From contig NZ_RJJE01000017.1 in assembly GCF_003721565.1 (NCBI RefSeq), positions 670,636 through 734,635 on the forward strand: a stretch of 64,000 bases of DNA, written 5' to 3'. Below the pieces are notes generated by a model. That model searched no databases. It had not been told where the DNA came from and saw only the letters and a list, made by a program, of their open reading frames with translations. The stretch comes from Rufibacter immobilis. Its GTDB lineage: Bacteria; Bacteroidota; Bacteroidia; Cytophagales; Hymenobacteraceae. Each line of letters begins with the position of its first letter. The first letter of the stretch is position 1. Below, in pieces: positions 1 to 7,080 of the stretch. Position numbers and translations under genes: made by a program.

Positions 1-202
1 TTCCATGGTTTTCTGCGTTTAAGGTTAAAAAATCCGTTCCCGGAGGTTTTATCATGTACGGGGTAGCGGGAGAGGAGTTGAGGGCGGGTGGCTACTCAGG
101 CAGAAAGGCGAGGCGAAGGAGTATATACTCCGTCCTGTTCCTCCCGTATTGGAAGCATACGTACCTATAAAAGGAGCATCAACTTCTATTGCCAGCCGGA
201 AC
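1..202. other. Unassigned left edge
   Basis: No gene is supported here. Open frames that start at 88 and 149 run into thpR in other frames or as its N-terminal extension. Nothing structured was recognised. Confidence 0.4.
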
Positions 203-787
203 ATGAAAGATACCATCCGTTTATTTGTAGCCGCCCGGTTACCCCAGGACCTGACGAATTACCTGGTGCAGGCACGGGAAGCCTATGCGCAGCCGGCCAT
301 CAGGGAGGTGCCCGAGCAAAACCTGCACCTCACCCTGTTTTTCATAGGCAACGTGCCCGCTACGGAAGAGGCGAACATCCGGCAAAAGTTAGCCGAGGTG
401 GCGCAGCGGCACCAGCCGTTTACGCTGGCGCTGGAGCAACTGGAACCGGGACCCAAACCAAGGTCGCCGCGCCTGATCTGGGCACGTTTTCGGCAACTGG
501 AAGCCTTTGCGCAACTCAGTCTGGATTTAACGCAGGTCCTTGCGGAGGTGCCGCCCCGGCAGGAAAAGTTCATCCCGCACGTCACCCTCTGCCGCTTCAG
601 AAAAGACCTACCTGCCCCCAAAGACCTACCCGTGGTCGCGCCCGCAGAAGAAATCCTGTACCCAGTACCGGCACTGGCTCTCTGGCAATCCCAACTAGCC
701 TCACCGCACCCCATCTATACCGTGGTAGAGGAATTCCCCTTAGGTTACCGTTCATCTAAATCTACCAAAGCCACCCAACCCGTTTAG
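203..787 (+). CDS. thpR: RNA 2',3'-cyclic phosphodiesterase (2H family)
   Basis: Cytosolic 2H phosphoesterase, the family that hydrolyses RNA 2',3'-cyclic phosphates and was first named 2'-5' RNA ligase. Both catalytic H-x-T motifs are visible: HLTL (His42, Thr44) and HVTL (His126, Thr128). The length of 194 residues is normal for the family. I chose the ATG at 203 because homologues begin just before the first strand (MKDTIRLFVAARLP); an in-frame ATG at 149 would add 18 unrelated residues. The stop codon TAG at 785-787 lies inside a palindromic repeat (781-818), so the last residues (QPV) border or derive from that element. No operon partner is visible. Confidence 0.85.
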   Translation: MKDTIRLFVAARLPQDLTNYLVQAREAYAQPAIREVPEQNLHLTLFFIGNVPATEEANIRQKLAEVAQRHQPFTLALEQLEPGPKPRSPRLIWARFRQLEAFAQLSLDLTQVLAEVPPRQEKFIPHVTLCRFRKDLPAPKDLPVVAPAEEILYPVPALALWQSQLASPHPIYTVVEEFPLGYRSSKSTKATQPV

Positions 788-818
788 GGGCTGTTTTTCC
801 AAAAACGGTCCCTAAACG
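781..818. repeat. Palindromic element, symmetric type (copy 1)
   Basis: Arms CGTTTAGGGGC and GTCCCTAAACG flank a TTTTTCCAAAAA centre. The GTTTAG of the left arm provides the stop codon of thpR. Copies 1 and 2 lie 47 bp apart. Confidence 0.9.
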
Positions 819-865
819 CGAATTACATCCCCCATGCCCGGCTACCCCCCAAGTGGCTGGACTTC

Positions 866-904
866 TGTTTTAAGCCAAATTTCAAAAAAGGAGCCGCTAA
901 ACGG
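866..904 (-). repeat. Palindromic element, asymmetric type, inverted (copy 2)
   Basis: Read on the minus strand it starts CCGTTTAGCGGCTC and ends GGCTTAAAACA, the asymmetric form. It faces copy 1. Confidence 0.85.
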
Positions 905-918
905 AAGTCATGAATCCT

Positions 919-943
919 GAGTCTAGAATCTAGAGTCTAGAAG
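919..943. repeat. Short TCTAGA-rich quasi-palindromic repeat
   Basis: Three TCTAGA-like units separated by about nine bases lie in intergenic DNA between thpR and the kinase gene. No function is suggested by context. Confidence 0.5.
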
Positions 944-1063
944 TTGAATCTGGCTTAGCCTGGGAAGAAGTAGCCAAAGTGGGGAAAAGGCGCAGACGCT
1001 CGCAGGTCCTCCGGACGCTGCGAGGTCTCTTGAGTAGACGGTAACGCGGTAGCAGGCGAATTG

Positions 1064-1515
1064 TACCCACCCCAACCCCTCCGAGGAGGGGAGTATCTGC
1101 ACGAGTAAGAAAGTAGCTTAGCAAAGTCGATTATTAAATTCGTGCGAACAGAAAGTCTTCGGTCGCCTCTACGCCCAAATAAACAGCAATGCTGTATTAC
1201 TTCCGCTATGCAGCAAATTCCCCTCCTTGGAGGGGTAGGGGTGGGTTTACATCTGCTGAGCTTTATAATCACCAACACCACTAACGCCTCAACCCGCAAC
1301 AGCCTTTACTAAACGCACCTATTCCAGTCTTTCCCTAGAGCGCCTCGCTTGTGGCCAGGTAAGAAAGAAACTAAGAGGAAACTGCATTCACCTGGCCGCA
1401 AGGGCAGTGCGAGAGGGGAAGACGGGGCCCCGCGGCCGTGAGCGCTTACCGCCAAAGATGAAACAACACAGCCCATAAAACTCTAGACAAACGCCACAAC
1501 CAAGGCATCAGCCAA
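1064..1515 (+). repeat. Composite intergenic repeat, copy A
   Basis: Shares an ordered set of blocks with the region at 3928-4275: a C-rich/G-rich hairpin followed by AGTATC and TAAGAAAG, then ATTCCAGTCTTTC (1321), then a 34-bp block at 1417-1450 that is identical to 4149-4182, then AAGATGAAACAA, GCCCATAAA and GGCATCAGCC. In copy A the C/G-rich hairpin (CCCCTCC/GGAGGGG at 1076-1091) occurs again at 1220-1235 with inverted flanks, and GGCCAGGT/ACCTGGCC around 1353-1397 can form another stem. No open frame is convincing. This and the neighbouring palindromes account for most of the 827-bp gap between thpR and the kinase; beyond them I see only possible leader DNA for the kinase gene. Confidence 0.7.
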
Positions 1516-1614
1516 GTCACTCACCCCAGTTCCATCCCTTTTTCCAGCCCCTTCATCACATTTATTTACTCTTCATCGGCCTTTGCTGTATCATTGATCC
1601 ATAATCCATAGCAG

Positions 1615-3099
1615 ATGAAAGAATTAGTCAACAATCCTTCGTTACAGAACAAGGTGGAGTTTTGGGCGGCCACGGCCATTTTCGTGTTCTCGGTGCTCTT
1701 TCTGGTCACCGACCAGGACAGGACAGAGTATTTTGGGTATGGCAGCCATTACCGTAACTGGATTTTTCCGCAACTGGTGCAGGCGGTGGTGCTATATGCA
1801 TCTTTCCTGTTCCTGAATTTTAAGGTAATTCCCCGGCTGGTGGACGGAGAGCAGGTTATCCTGAACGTGTTGCTGCTGCTCCTCACGTTCCTGGCGGTGT
1901 GGGTTGTCTTTGGTACCTCCAGCACCTACCTCAAGGTGGAAATGCTGTATTACATGTCTGAGCAGGACGCCTACAACCAGATCTTCCAGAGTAGTTTCCG
2001 GCACGTTTTCTGGCTTTTCTTAATGCTGGGGGTGTATTCGGCCATTAAGTACAGCAGTTTCTATCTGTTGAGTAATTCAGAGGCCATCCAGAGCCGGTAC
2101 AAATTAGTGACCAGAGACGGCCTGCTGGCGTTTGTGCTCTGGATGGTGAGCATGTTCCTGCTACTGCTGGTAGATGCTGAGGGGGGGCTTCTGGTAGGGT
2201 GGGGAGTGGTGGCCCCCTGCGGCATTCTGCTGTACTGCTACTCGTTTTACCGGCTCATTCCCAAAGCTCTGGGCAAGAAAAGGCCCTTCCTGTCTTATGC
2301 GTTCCAGTGTTTGCTGTGGGTGGTGCTCATTAACTTTCCAGTGGCAATCTTGCTCATGCTGTTCCTGCACCACGAAGAACAGGCCATAGGACTTAGCTTT
2401 TTCAATCAGGCATTTCAGATGGTGATTACCGTACCCCTCTGCTGGCTTCTGTTCAAACGGCACCTGCAAGGCAATGAGGAGGTGCAGGTGCTGCAAAAGG
2501 AACTGGGCCGCTCCAACGCCAACCTGGATTTTCTGCGTTCCCAGATCAATCCGCACTTTTTGTTCAATGCCCTCAACACCCTGTACGGCACCGCCTTGCA
2601 GGAAAACAGCGAACGCACGGCGCAGGGAATCCAGATGCTGGGCGACATGATGCGCTTCATGCTGCACGAAAACCACCAGCAGAAAATACTGCTCTCCCGC
2701 GAAATCGAGTACATGCGCAACTACATAGACCTGCAACTGCTCAGAACATCGGCTTCGCCGAACATTACCATTCAGACTAAAATTGAAGACGTGCTGGATG
2801 AGAAATTCATTGCGCCCATGCTGCTCATTCCGTTTGTGGAGAATGCGTTTAAGCACGGCATCAGCCTGAAAAATCCGTCCTGGATCAAGATTTCACTCCA
2901 CTGCGAGCAGAACAAACTGTATTTTGACGTCTACAACAGCAAGCAGCCTAAACAGGAGCGGGACACGGAGAAAGACGCTTCGGGCATAGGCTTGGCCAAC
3001 GTGAAGCAGCGCCTGAGCCTCCTGTATGCGGGTAGGCATGACCTCATCATCAGAGATACCCCCGAAGAATATTTTGTGCACCTCACGCTCACGTTGTAA
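1615..3099 (+). CDS. LytS-type sensor histidine kinase
   Basis: Inner-membrane sensor kinase, partner of the LytTR regulator 48 bp downstream. The N-terminal half has about eight hydrophobic membrane segments (residues ~15-285) and no recognisable extracellular sensor domain. A His_kinase (PF06580) module follows, with phospho-acceptor His314 in SQINPHFLFNALNTLYG, an N-box MLLIPFVENAFKHG and a G-box GIGLANVKQRLSLLY. Length is 494 residues. The signal is unknown. In Bacteroidota such pairs usually control nearby or unlinked cell-surface genes; here no obvious target lies next to the pair. Confidence 0.9.
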   Translation: MKELVNNPSLQNKVEFWAATAIFVFSVLFLVTDQDRTEYFGYGSHYRNWIFPQLVQAVVLYASFLFLNFKVIPRLVDGEQVILNVLLLLLTFLAVWVVFGTSSTYLKVEMLYYMSEQDAYNQIFQSSFRHVFWLFLMLGVYSAIKYSSFYLLSNSEAIQSRYKLVTRDGLLAFVLWMVSMFLLLLVDAEGGLLVGWGVVAPCGILLYCYSFYRLIPKALGKKRPFLSYAFQCLLWVVLINFPVAILLMLFLHHEEQAIGLSFFNQAFQMVITVPLCWLLFKRHLQGNEEVQVLQKELGRSNANLDFLRSQINPHFLFNALNTLYGTALQENSERTAQGIQMLGDMMRFMLHENHQQKILLSREIEYMRNYIDLQLLRTSASPNITIQTKIEDVLDEKFIAPMLLIPFVENAFKHGISLKNPSWIKISLHCEQNKLYFDVYNSKQPKQERDTEKDASGIGLANVKQRLSLLYAGRHDLIIRDTPEEYFVHLTLTL

Positions 3100-3147
3100 C
3101 TTCAGAAATAAAAATAAAAACAGCTATTCCGGGAGAGATAAGACCCA

Positions 3148-3819
3148 ATGAAAGCAATTGCGATAGACGATGAGCCCATGGCGCTGGAGGTAGTCCGGTC
3201 TTTGGCGGCCAAAGTGCCCTTCCTGGAACTGGAGCAATGCTTCACCGATGCCTTTAAGGCGCTGGAGTACCTGCAAACCCACCCCGTAGACCTGCTGTTC
3301 CTGGACATCAAGATGCCCGACATCACCGGCCTGGAGTTTGTGACCTGTCTCCAGAAAAAGCCGATGGTCATTTTCACCACCGCCTATTCTGAACACGCCG
3401 TCACCAGCTTTGAACTGGATGCTGTTGATTACCTGCTCAAGCCCTTCTCCCTGGCCCGCTTCACCAAAGCCTGCAACAAAGCACAGGACCTTTGGCAGCT
3501 ACGCGGGAAGGGCGGCCAGGCCAAAGACTACATCTTTCTGAAGACCGGCTATGAACAGGTGAAGGTGCTCTTTGACGAGATTCTGTACCTGGAGGCCGCC
3601 GGAAACTACCTCACGTTTGTGCTGGAAGGAAAGAAGCTGCTGTCACGCATGACGCTGGGCGAAGTACTGGACGTACTGCCCCCCGATAGGTTTACCCGGG
3701 TGCACCGGTCCTATATTGTGGCCAAAGACAAGATCAGCAGAATAGAGCGGCACCAGGTCTGGGTTAAGGAACTGCCCGTGCCCATTGGCGCTTCTTACTT
3801 CCCGCAACTGCAGGTGTAG
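3148..3819 (+). CDS. LytTR-family response regulator
   Basis: Cytosolic DNA-binding response regulator. Residues 1-~115 form a receiver domain with the acidic pair IDDEP, phospho-acceptor Asp53 (LLFLDIKMPD), a conserved Thr (FTTAYS) and Lys (LLKPFS). Residues ~125-223 form a LytTR DNA-binding domain (typical FTRVHRSYIV segment). It is cotranscribed with the kinase upstream. At 223 residues it is slightly short for the family, but no domain is cut. Confidence 0.92.
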   Translation: MKAIAIDDEPMALEVVRSLAAKVPFLELEQCFTDAFKALEYLQTHPVDLLFLDIKMPDITGLEFVTCLQKKPMVIFTTAYSEHAVTSFELDAVDYLLKPFSLARFTKACNKAQDLWQLRGKGGQAKDYIFLKTGYEQVKVLFDEILYLEAAGNYLTFVLEGKKLLSRMTLGEVLDVLPPDRFTRVHRSYIVAKDKISRIERHQVWVKELPVPIGASYFPQLQV

Positions 3820-3859
3820 CGAGGACGACAGAGATTTCTTGCACTAAACGACGGTTTTA

Positions 3860-3897
3860 CGTTTCAAGGCTGTTTTTCCAAAAACGTGCCCGAAACG
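3860..3897. repeat. Palindromic element, symmetric, with changed arms (copy 3)
   Basis: The centre GGCTGTTTTTCCAAAAAC matches other copies, but the ends read CGTTTC and GAAACG instead of CGTTTA and TAAACG. The A-to-C change on one arm is matched by T-to-G on the other, so pairing is kept. Confidence 0.75.
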
Positions 3898-3927
3898 CCG
3901 TTACCCCAAATGCGTGAGACCGGCAGT

Positions 3928-4275
3928 GTACACATCCCCCTTCGCCCCCTTCAAAGGGGGAGTATCGGCTAAGAAAGCAAAGGCAAGCGTTGACGAGCTT
4001 CAAATTCTTTACATCTTCTACAACAAAAACCTGAAGAACCGGTGGCCTCTACTCCCGCACTTATTCCAGTCTTTCGGCTGAGCGCCTAGAGTTCGACCGG
4101 CTGCTGAGCGGGAGCGAGGTGGGCGGGGAGAAATCACAGCGCGAGGGCGGAAGACGGGGCCCCGCGGCCGTGAGCGCTTACCAGATAAGATGAAACAATT
4201 CCGCCCATAAAGCCATAGAAAGCCGTCAAGCCAATGGCATCAGCCAACTGCGTGCACAAGAGAAAAGCAGCCAAT
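3928..4275 (+). repeat. Composite intergenic repeat, copy B
   Basis: Same block order as copy A at 1064-1515: a CCCCCTT/AAAGGGGG hairpin (3945-3960), AGTATC, TAAGAAAG, ATTCCAGTCTTTC (4063), the invariant 34-bp core (4149-4182), AAGATGAAACAA, GCCCATAAA and GGCATCAGCC. The distance from hairpin to core is shorter than in copy A. It fills the gap between the LytTR regulator and the pseudouridine synthase. Confidence 0.7.
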
Positions 4276-4304
4276 ACAAGGCATCAGCCAACCACGTGCA
4301 CAAG
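4232..4304 (+). repeat. Local direct repeat at the end of composite repeat B
   Basis: A segment containing GGCATCAGCCAAC and GTGCACAAG occurs at 4232-4260 and again at 4277-4304. The second copy contains the GTG at 4296 that could be read as a start codon of the next gene. Confidence 0.7.
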
Positions 4305-4353
4305 CAATCGCACTTAGATCTTTCGAAAAACTCCAGTAAGACAGATGAATTTC

Positions 4354-4391
4354 CGTTTAAGGGGTCTTTTTCTGAAATTAGCCGCAAAACG
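4354..4391 (+). repeat. Palindromic element, asymmetric (copy 4)
   Basis: Left end CGTTTAAGGGG, right end GCCGCAAAACG. It lies in frame with the downstream pseudouridine synthase, 10 bp before its likely start. Confidence 0.7.
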
Positions 4392-4400
4392 CCATTTCCC

Positions 4401-5012
4401 TTGTCTGAACCACAATTACCCCACCGCCATTTCATCTTGCACAAACCCTACGGCTACCTGAGCCAGTTCATCGGGAATCCTAAAAACAAAAAGCTGCTGG
4501 GGCATCTGTATGATTTCCCGGCGGGCACCATGGCCATCGGGCGGTTAGACCAGGACAGCGAAGGACTCCTCCTGCTCACCACCAACGGCAAAATGAGCGA
4601 GTACGTGCGGGGCCGAAAGGTAGAAAAAGAATATTACGCGCAGGTAGACGGCATCATTACCCCAGAGGCCATTGCGCAACTGCAACGGGGCGGCATTGAG
4701 ATTGCCCACGAGAAACAACTTTACCAGACGCTGCCCTGCCAGGCATACCGGCTAGATCCGGCCCCGCACTTCCCGGAGCGGAGCCGCCGCGTGCGCGATG
4801 ACCGACACGGCCCCACCAGCTGGGTCTCCATCACCCTCGCCGAAGGCAAGAATCGCCAAGTACGTAAAATGACCGCCGCCGTGGGGTTCCCTACCTTGCG
4901 ATTAATCCGGGTCCGGATTGGCAACATCCATCTGGGAACTATGCCCTCAGGAGAGGTACTGGAAGTGGCGCAGTTTGATCTGGGAACGCCAGATATTCAC
5001 TTTGCTCAATGA
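4401..5012 (+). CDS. rluE: 23S rRNA pseudouridine synthase, RluE-like
   Basis: Isomerises a uridine in 23S rRNA; RluE acts at U2457 in E. coli. The RsuA-type core starts at RHFILHKPYGYLSQF, the catalytic Asp is in GRLDQDSEGLLLLT, and NRQVRKMTAAVGFPTLRLIR is the conserved C-terminal motif. There is no S4 domain, as in RluE. The frame stays open upstream to a GTG at 4296, but 4296-4391 consists of repeat DNA (a direct repeat and a palindromic element), so I place the start at TTG 4401. If the GTG is used, the protein gains 35 residues encoded by repeats. Family assignment is firm, the exact start is not. Confidence 0.8.
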   Translation: MSEPQLPHRHFILHKPYGYLSQFIGNPKNKKLLGHLYDFPAGTMAIGRLDQDSEGLLLLTTNGKMSEYVRGRKVEKEYYAQVDGIITPEAIAQLQRGGIEIAHEKQLYQTLPCQAYRLDPAPHFPERSRRVRDDRHGPTSWVSITLAEGKNRQVRKMTAAVGFPTLRLIRVRIGNIHLGTMPSGEVLEVAQFDLGTPDIHFAQ

Positions 5013-5096
5013 AGTTAGGTGCAGGATGGGCGCGTGCAGAGGTATTGGTTTGGCCACGGGCCGCAGGAAAAGGCAACCCTTGATTTAGTCTTTGGT

Positions 5097-5140
5097 TTGC
5101 GTTTAGGGGCTGTTTTTCGAAAAACAGCCCCTAAACGCAA
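5097..5140. repeat. Palindromic element, symmetric (copy 5)
   Basis: A perfect 44-bp palindrome: TTGCGTTTAGGGGCTG on the left, its exact complement on the right, TTTTTCGAAAAA in the centre. Confidence 0.95.
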
Positions 5141-5326
5141 GAAATACAATAGATGGTGCCAGCTTGTCTCAAATTGCGGGTAGAGGAGTAGCGCACAACT
5201 TCCTGGGTGCAGCATACAGCTTTCTATTGCTTTATAACACCCTTTCTCCAGTACCGGGAGAAGAGCGTAACTCTACTAGGAGGCAGGCCGTTAAGCTTTT
5301 ATCTAGTTACCAAAGCTTTCATCCTG

Positions 5327-6178
5327 ATGGACTCAAACATGCGCCAGAGCAACGACAATAAATTCATACCCATGACCTCGGTGTCAACGGGCAACATTTG
5401 GCAGGTGCGCCCAGATGTGCATTACTACACCAACCAGATCGTGAATTTCGTGATGATCGGGACCTCCTCCCATTGGGTGCTGGTGGATGCGGGCATGCCC
5501 AAATCATCTGAAGAGATCATGGGCGTGGCTAAAAGCGTGTTTGGAACCATGGCCCGTCCGGCCGCCATTGTGCTCACGCACGGCCATTTTGACCACGTGG
5601 GCGGCCTGGTGGGCTTGCTGGAGGCCTGGCGAGTACCGGTGTATGCGCATCCGCTGGAGTTCCCCTTCCTGACGGGGCAGCAGGCCTACCCAGAACCAGA
5701 TACCTCTGTGGAAGGCGGCATGCTGGCCAAGATCTCGTCTATCTATCCGCATGAGCCCATCAACATCAGCGGAGCCAACCTAAAGGCTCTGCCCGAAGAC
5801 GGCACCATTCCTGAACTGCCCGACTGGCATTGGGTGTTCGTGCCGGGGCACTCACCGGGACAGGTAGCCCTCTTCCGCGAGAGCGACCGCACACTCATTT
5901 CCGCTGATGCCGTGATTACCGTAAAGCAGGATTCGTTCTACAAAGTGCTCATGCAGGTAGAGGAAGTGCAGGGACCGCCCCGCTACCTCACCACCGACTG
6001 GACAGCCGCCTGGGAATCTGTGCGGAAACTGGCGGCGCTGAACCCAAAACTCATCATTCCGGGGCACGGGAAGTTCATGGAGGGTGAGGCGCTCACCGCA
6101 GGCCTGCAGAAACTGGTGGACGAGTTTGATACCATTGCTATTCCGTCGCACGGGAAGTTTGTGGACGGCAAAAAGTAA
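5327..6178 (+). CDS. MBL-fold metallohydrolase
   Basis: Metallo-beta-lactamase-fold hydrolase of about 283 residues, probably cytosolic since no signal peptide is seen. The metal motif THGHFDHVGG gives His85, His87, Asp89 and His90; later ligands are His in PGHSPGQ, Asp in SADAVITV and His in IPGHGK, a complete binuclear site. The sequence is closest to general MBL hydrolases rather than lactamases; substrate unknown. I start at ATG 5327 (MDSNMRQSN); the frame is open to 5207 but that part is unrelated. A strong bidirectional terminator follows at 6274. Confidence 0.85.
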   Translation: MDSNMRQSNDNKFIPMTSVSTGNIWQVRPDVHYYTNQIVNFVMIGTSSHWVLVDAGMPKSSEEIMGVAKSVFGTMARPAAIVLTHGHFDHVGGLVGLLEAWRVPVYAHPLEFPFLTGQQAYPEPDTSVEGGMLAKISSIYPHEPINISGANLKALPEDGTIPELPDWHWVFVPGHSPGQVALFRESDRTLISADAVITVKQDSFYKVLMQVEEVQGPPRYLTTDWTAAWESVRKLAALNPKLIIPGHGKFMEGEALTAGLQKLVDEFDTIAIPSHGKFVDGKK

Positions 6179-6273
6179 ACCGGCCTTTGGTGTCTCTCTT
6201 TTAGAAACAGGGTTGGTCCCTGCCTTTCTGTGGTGCCGTGGTCTTTGTGTCTTCAGATCAACCAGTAACTAAA

Positions 6274-6306
6274 CAAAAAGAGCTTCCAGACCAGAAGCTC
6301 TTTTTG
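6274..6306. terminator. Bidirectional intrinsic terminator
   Basis: CAAAAAGAGCTTC pairs with GAAGCTCTTTTTG across a 7-nt loop. It lies between the convergent MBL and DUF4126 genes and gives a T-run on both strands. Confidence 0.9.
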
Positions 6307-6351
6307 CATAAATAACTATGGAGTAATCTATTGGTATTGTTGGTGAGATAG

Positions 6352-6831
6352 TTACTTTAAGATGGCGCTGCCGGCTTTCAGGGCCAAGGCGTCTTCCATT
6401 AGGGCGAAGGTGGCGTCGGGCAGGCCGGTGATTTTAACCAGCCGCGTTCTCAGGAAAAAGAAAACGTACGAAGACGCCAACGCGCCCACAACTCCTAACA
6501 AGCCACCCGTAATTCGGCTTTCGCCGTTGGCTTCGGCCAGTGTGGCACCCACCAGACCACCAGAAACTACCCGCGGCAGTAACTCAATTGGCTTGATGCG
6601 GTCGGGCACGTTGGGTATTTTATCGCCCAGCATTTCCAGCACGGCCAGCAGTTTAGTGCCGGTGGCTACCCCAGATTTCTGCAGATAGCCAAGTTTAGTA
6701 CCCTCCAGGAAAATGGTGGGCGAATGGTGGAAGTGGTTGGAGAGCAGCGCGGGTGCCGTCATGGCCCGTATGCCCGCAATGGCCCCTAGCGCCAGCGCCT
6801 TCTGGTTTGTAGAAGAAGAGAGAATGCTCAT
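6352..6831 (-). CDS. DUF4126 family membrane protein
   Basis: Small, Gly/Ala-rich predicted membrane protein of 159 residues that resembles the DUF4126 family: an N-terminal GAIAGIRAMTAPALLSN motif, central LEMLGDKIPNVPDR, and paired glycine-rich helices (VSGGLVGATLAEANG, TGGLLGVVGALASSYVFFFLRT). Function unknown. The start is ATG 6831 (MSILSSSTNQKALALG); the frame is open upstream but that part (to 7071) is low-quality and crosses a degenerate palindromic element. Transcribed divergently from the serine hydrolase. Confidence 0.8.
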   Translation of the reverse strand: MSILSSSTNQKALALGAIAGIRAMTAPALLSNHFHHSPTIFLEGTKLGYLQKSGVATGTKLLAVLEMLGDKIPNVPDRIKPIELLPRVVSGGLVGATLAEANGESRITGGLLGVVGALASSYVFFFLRTRLVKITGLPDATFALMEDALALKAGSAILK

Positions 6832-6904
6832 GTCTGTTCTGCGTTGGTTTCCCTTGTATACGGCAAGAAGGGCTGCCAAAGTCTTAAATCTCAAAAAGAC
6901 TTTC

Positions 6905-6942
6905 CGTTTTAAGCATGTTTTTTGAAAATTGAGGCAGAAAGG
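6905..6942. repeat. Degenerate palindromic element (copy 6)
   Basis: CGTTTTAAGCATGTTTTTTGAAAA followed by a GAGGCAGAAA end resembles the asymmetric type with several changes. Called on similarity only. Confidence 0.4.
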
Positions 6943-7080
6943 GCAAAGGAGGGTAGAAATACCTATAAAACACCTATGAAGGGAATTATTACCGTCTGCC
7001 GCCGTTTCTAATTTAGAACCTGAGCACCTTGCCCGGTACTTGGGCCACACTCCGGCTTCTGACGGGCTCAATGTAGATAC

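Noticed and set aside
88-759. Open frame of 223 codons overlapping thpR in another frame
   Set aside because: Composition is low-complexity and no family fits; thpR with both HxT motifs explains the region.
2161-2856. Long minus-strand frame inside the LytS-type kinase gene
   Set aside because: It is the antisense of conserved kinase sequence and has no own motifs.
5164-5361. Small plus-strand frame before the MBL hydrolase
   Set aside because: Overlaps the hydrolase start, no recognisable motif, no ribosome-binding site.
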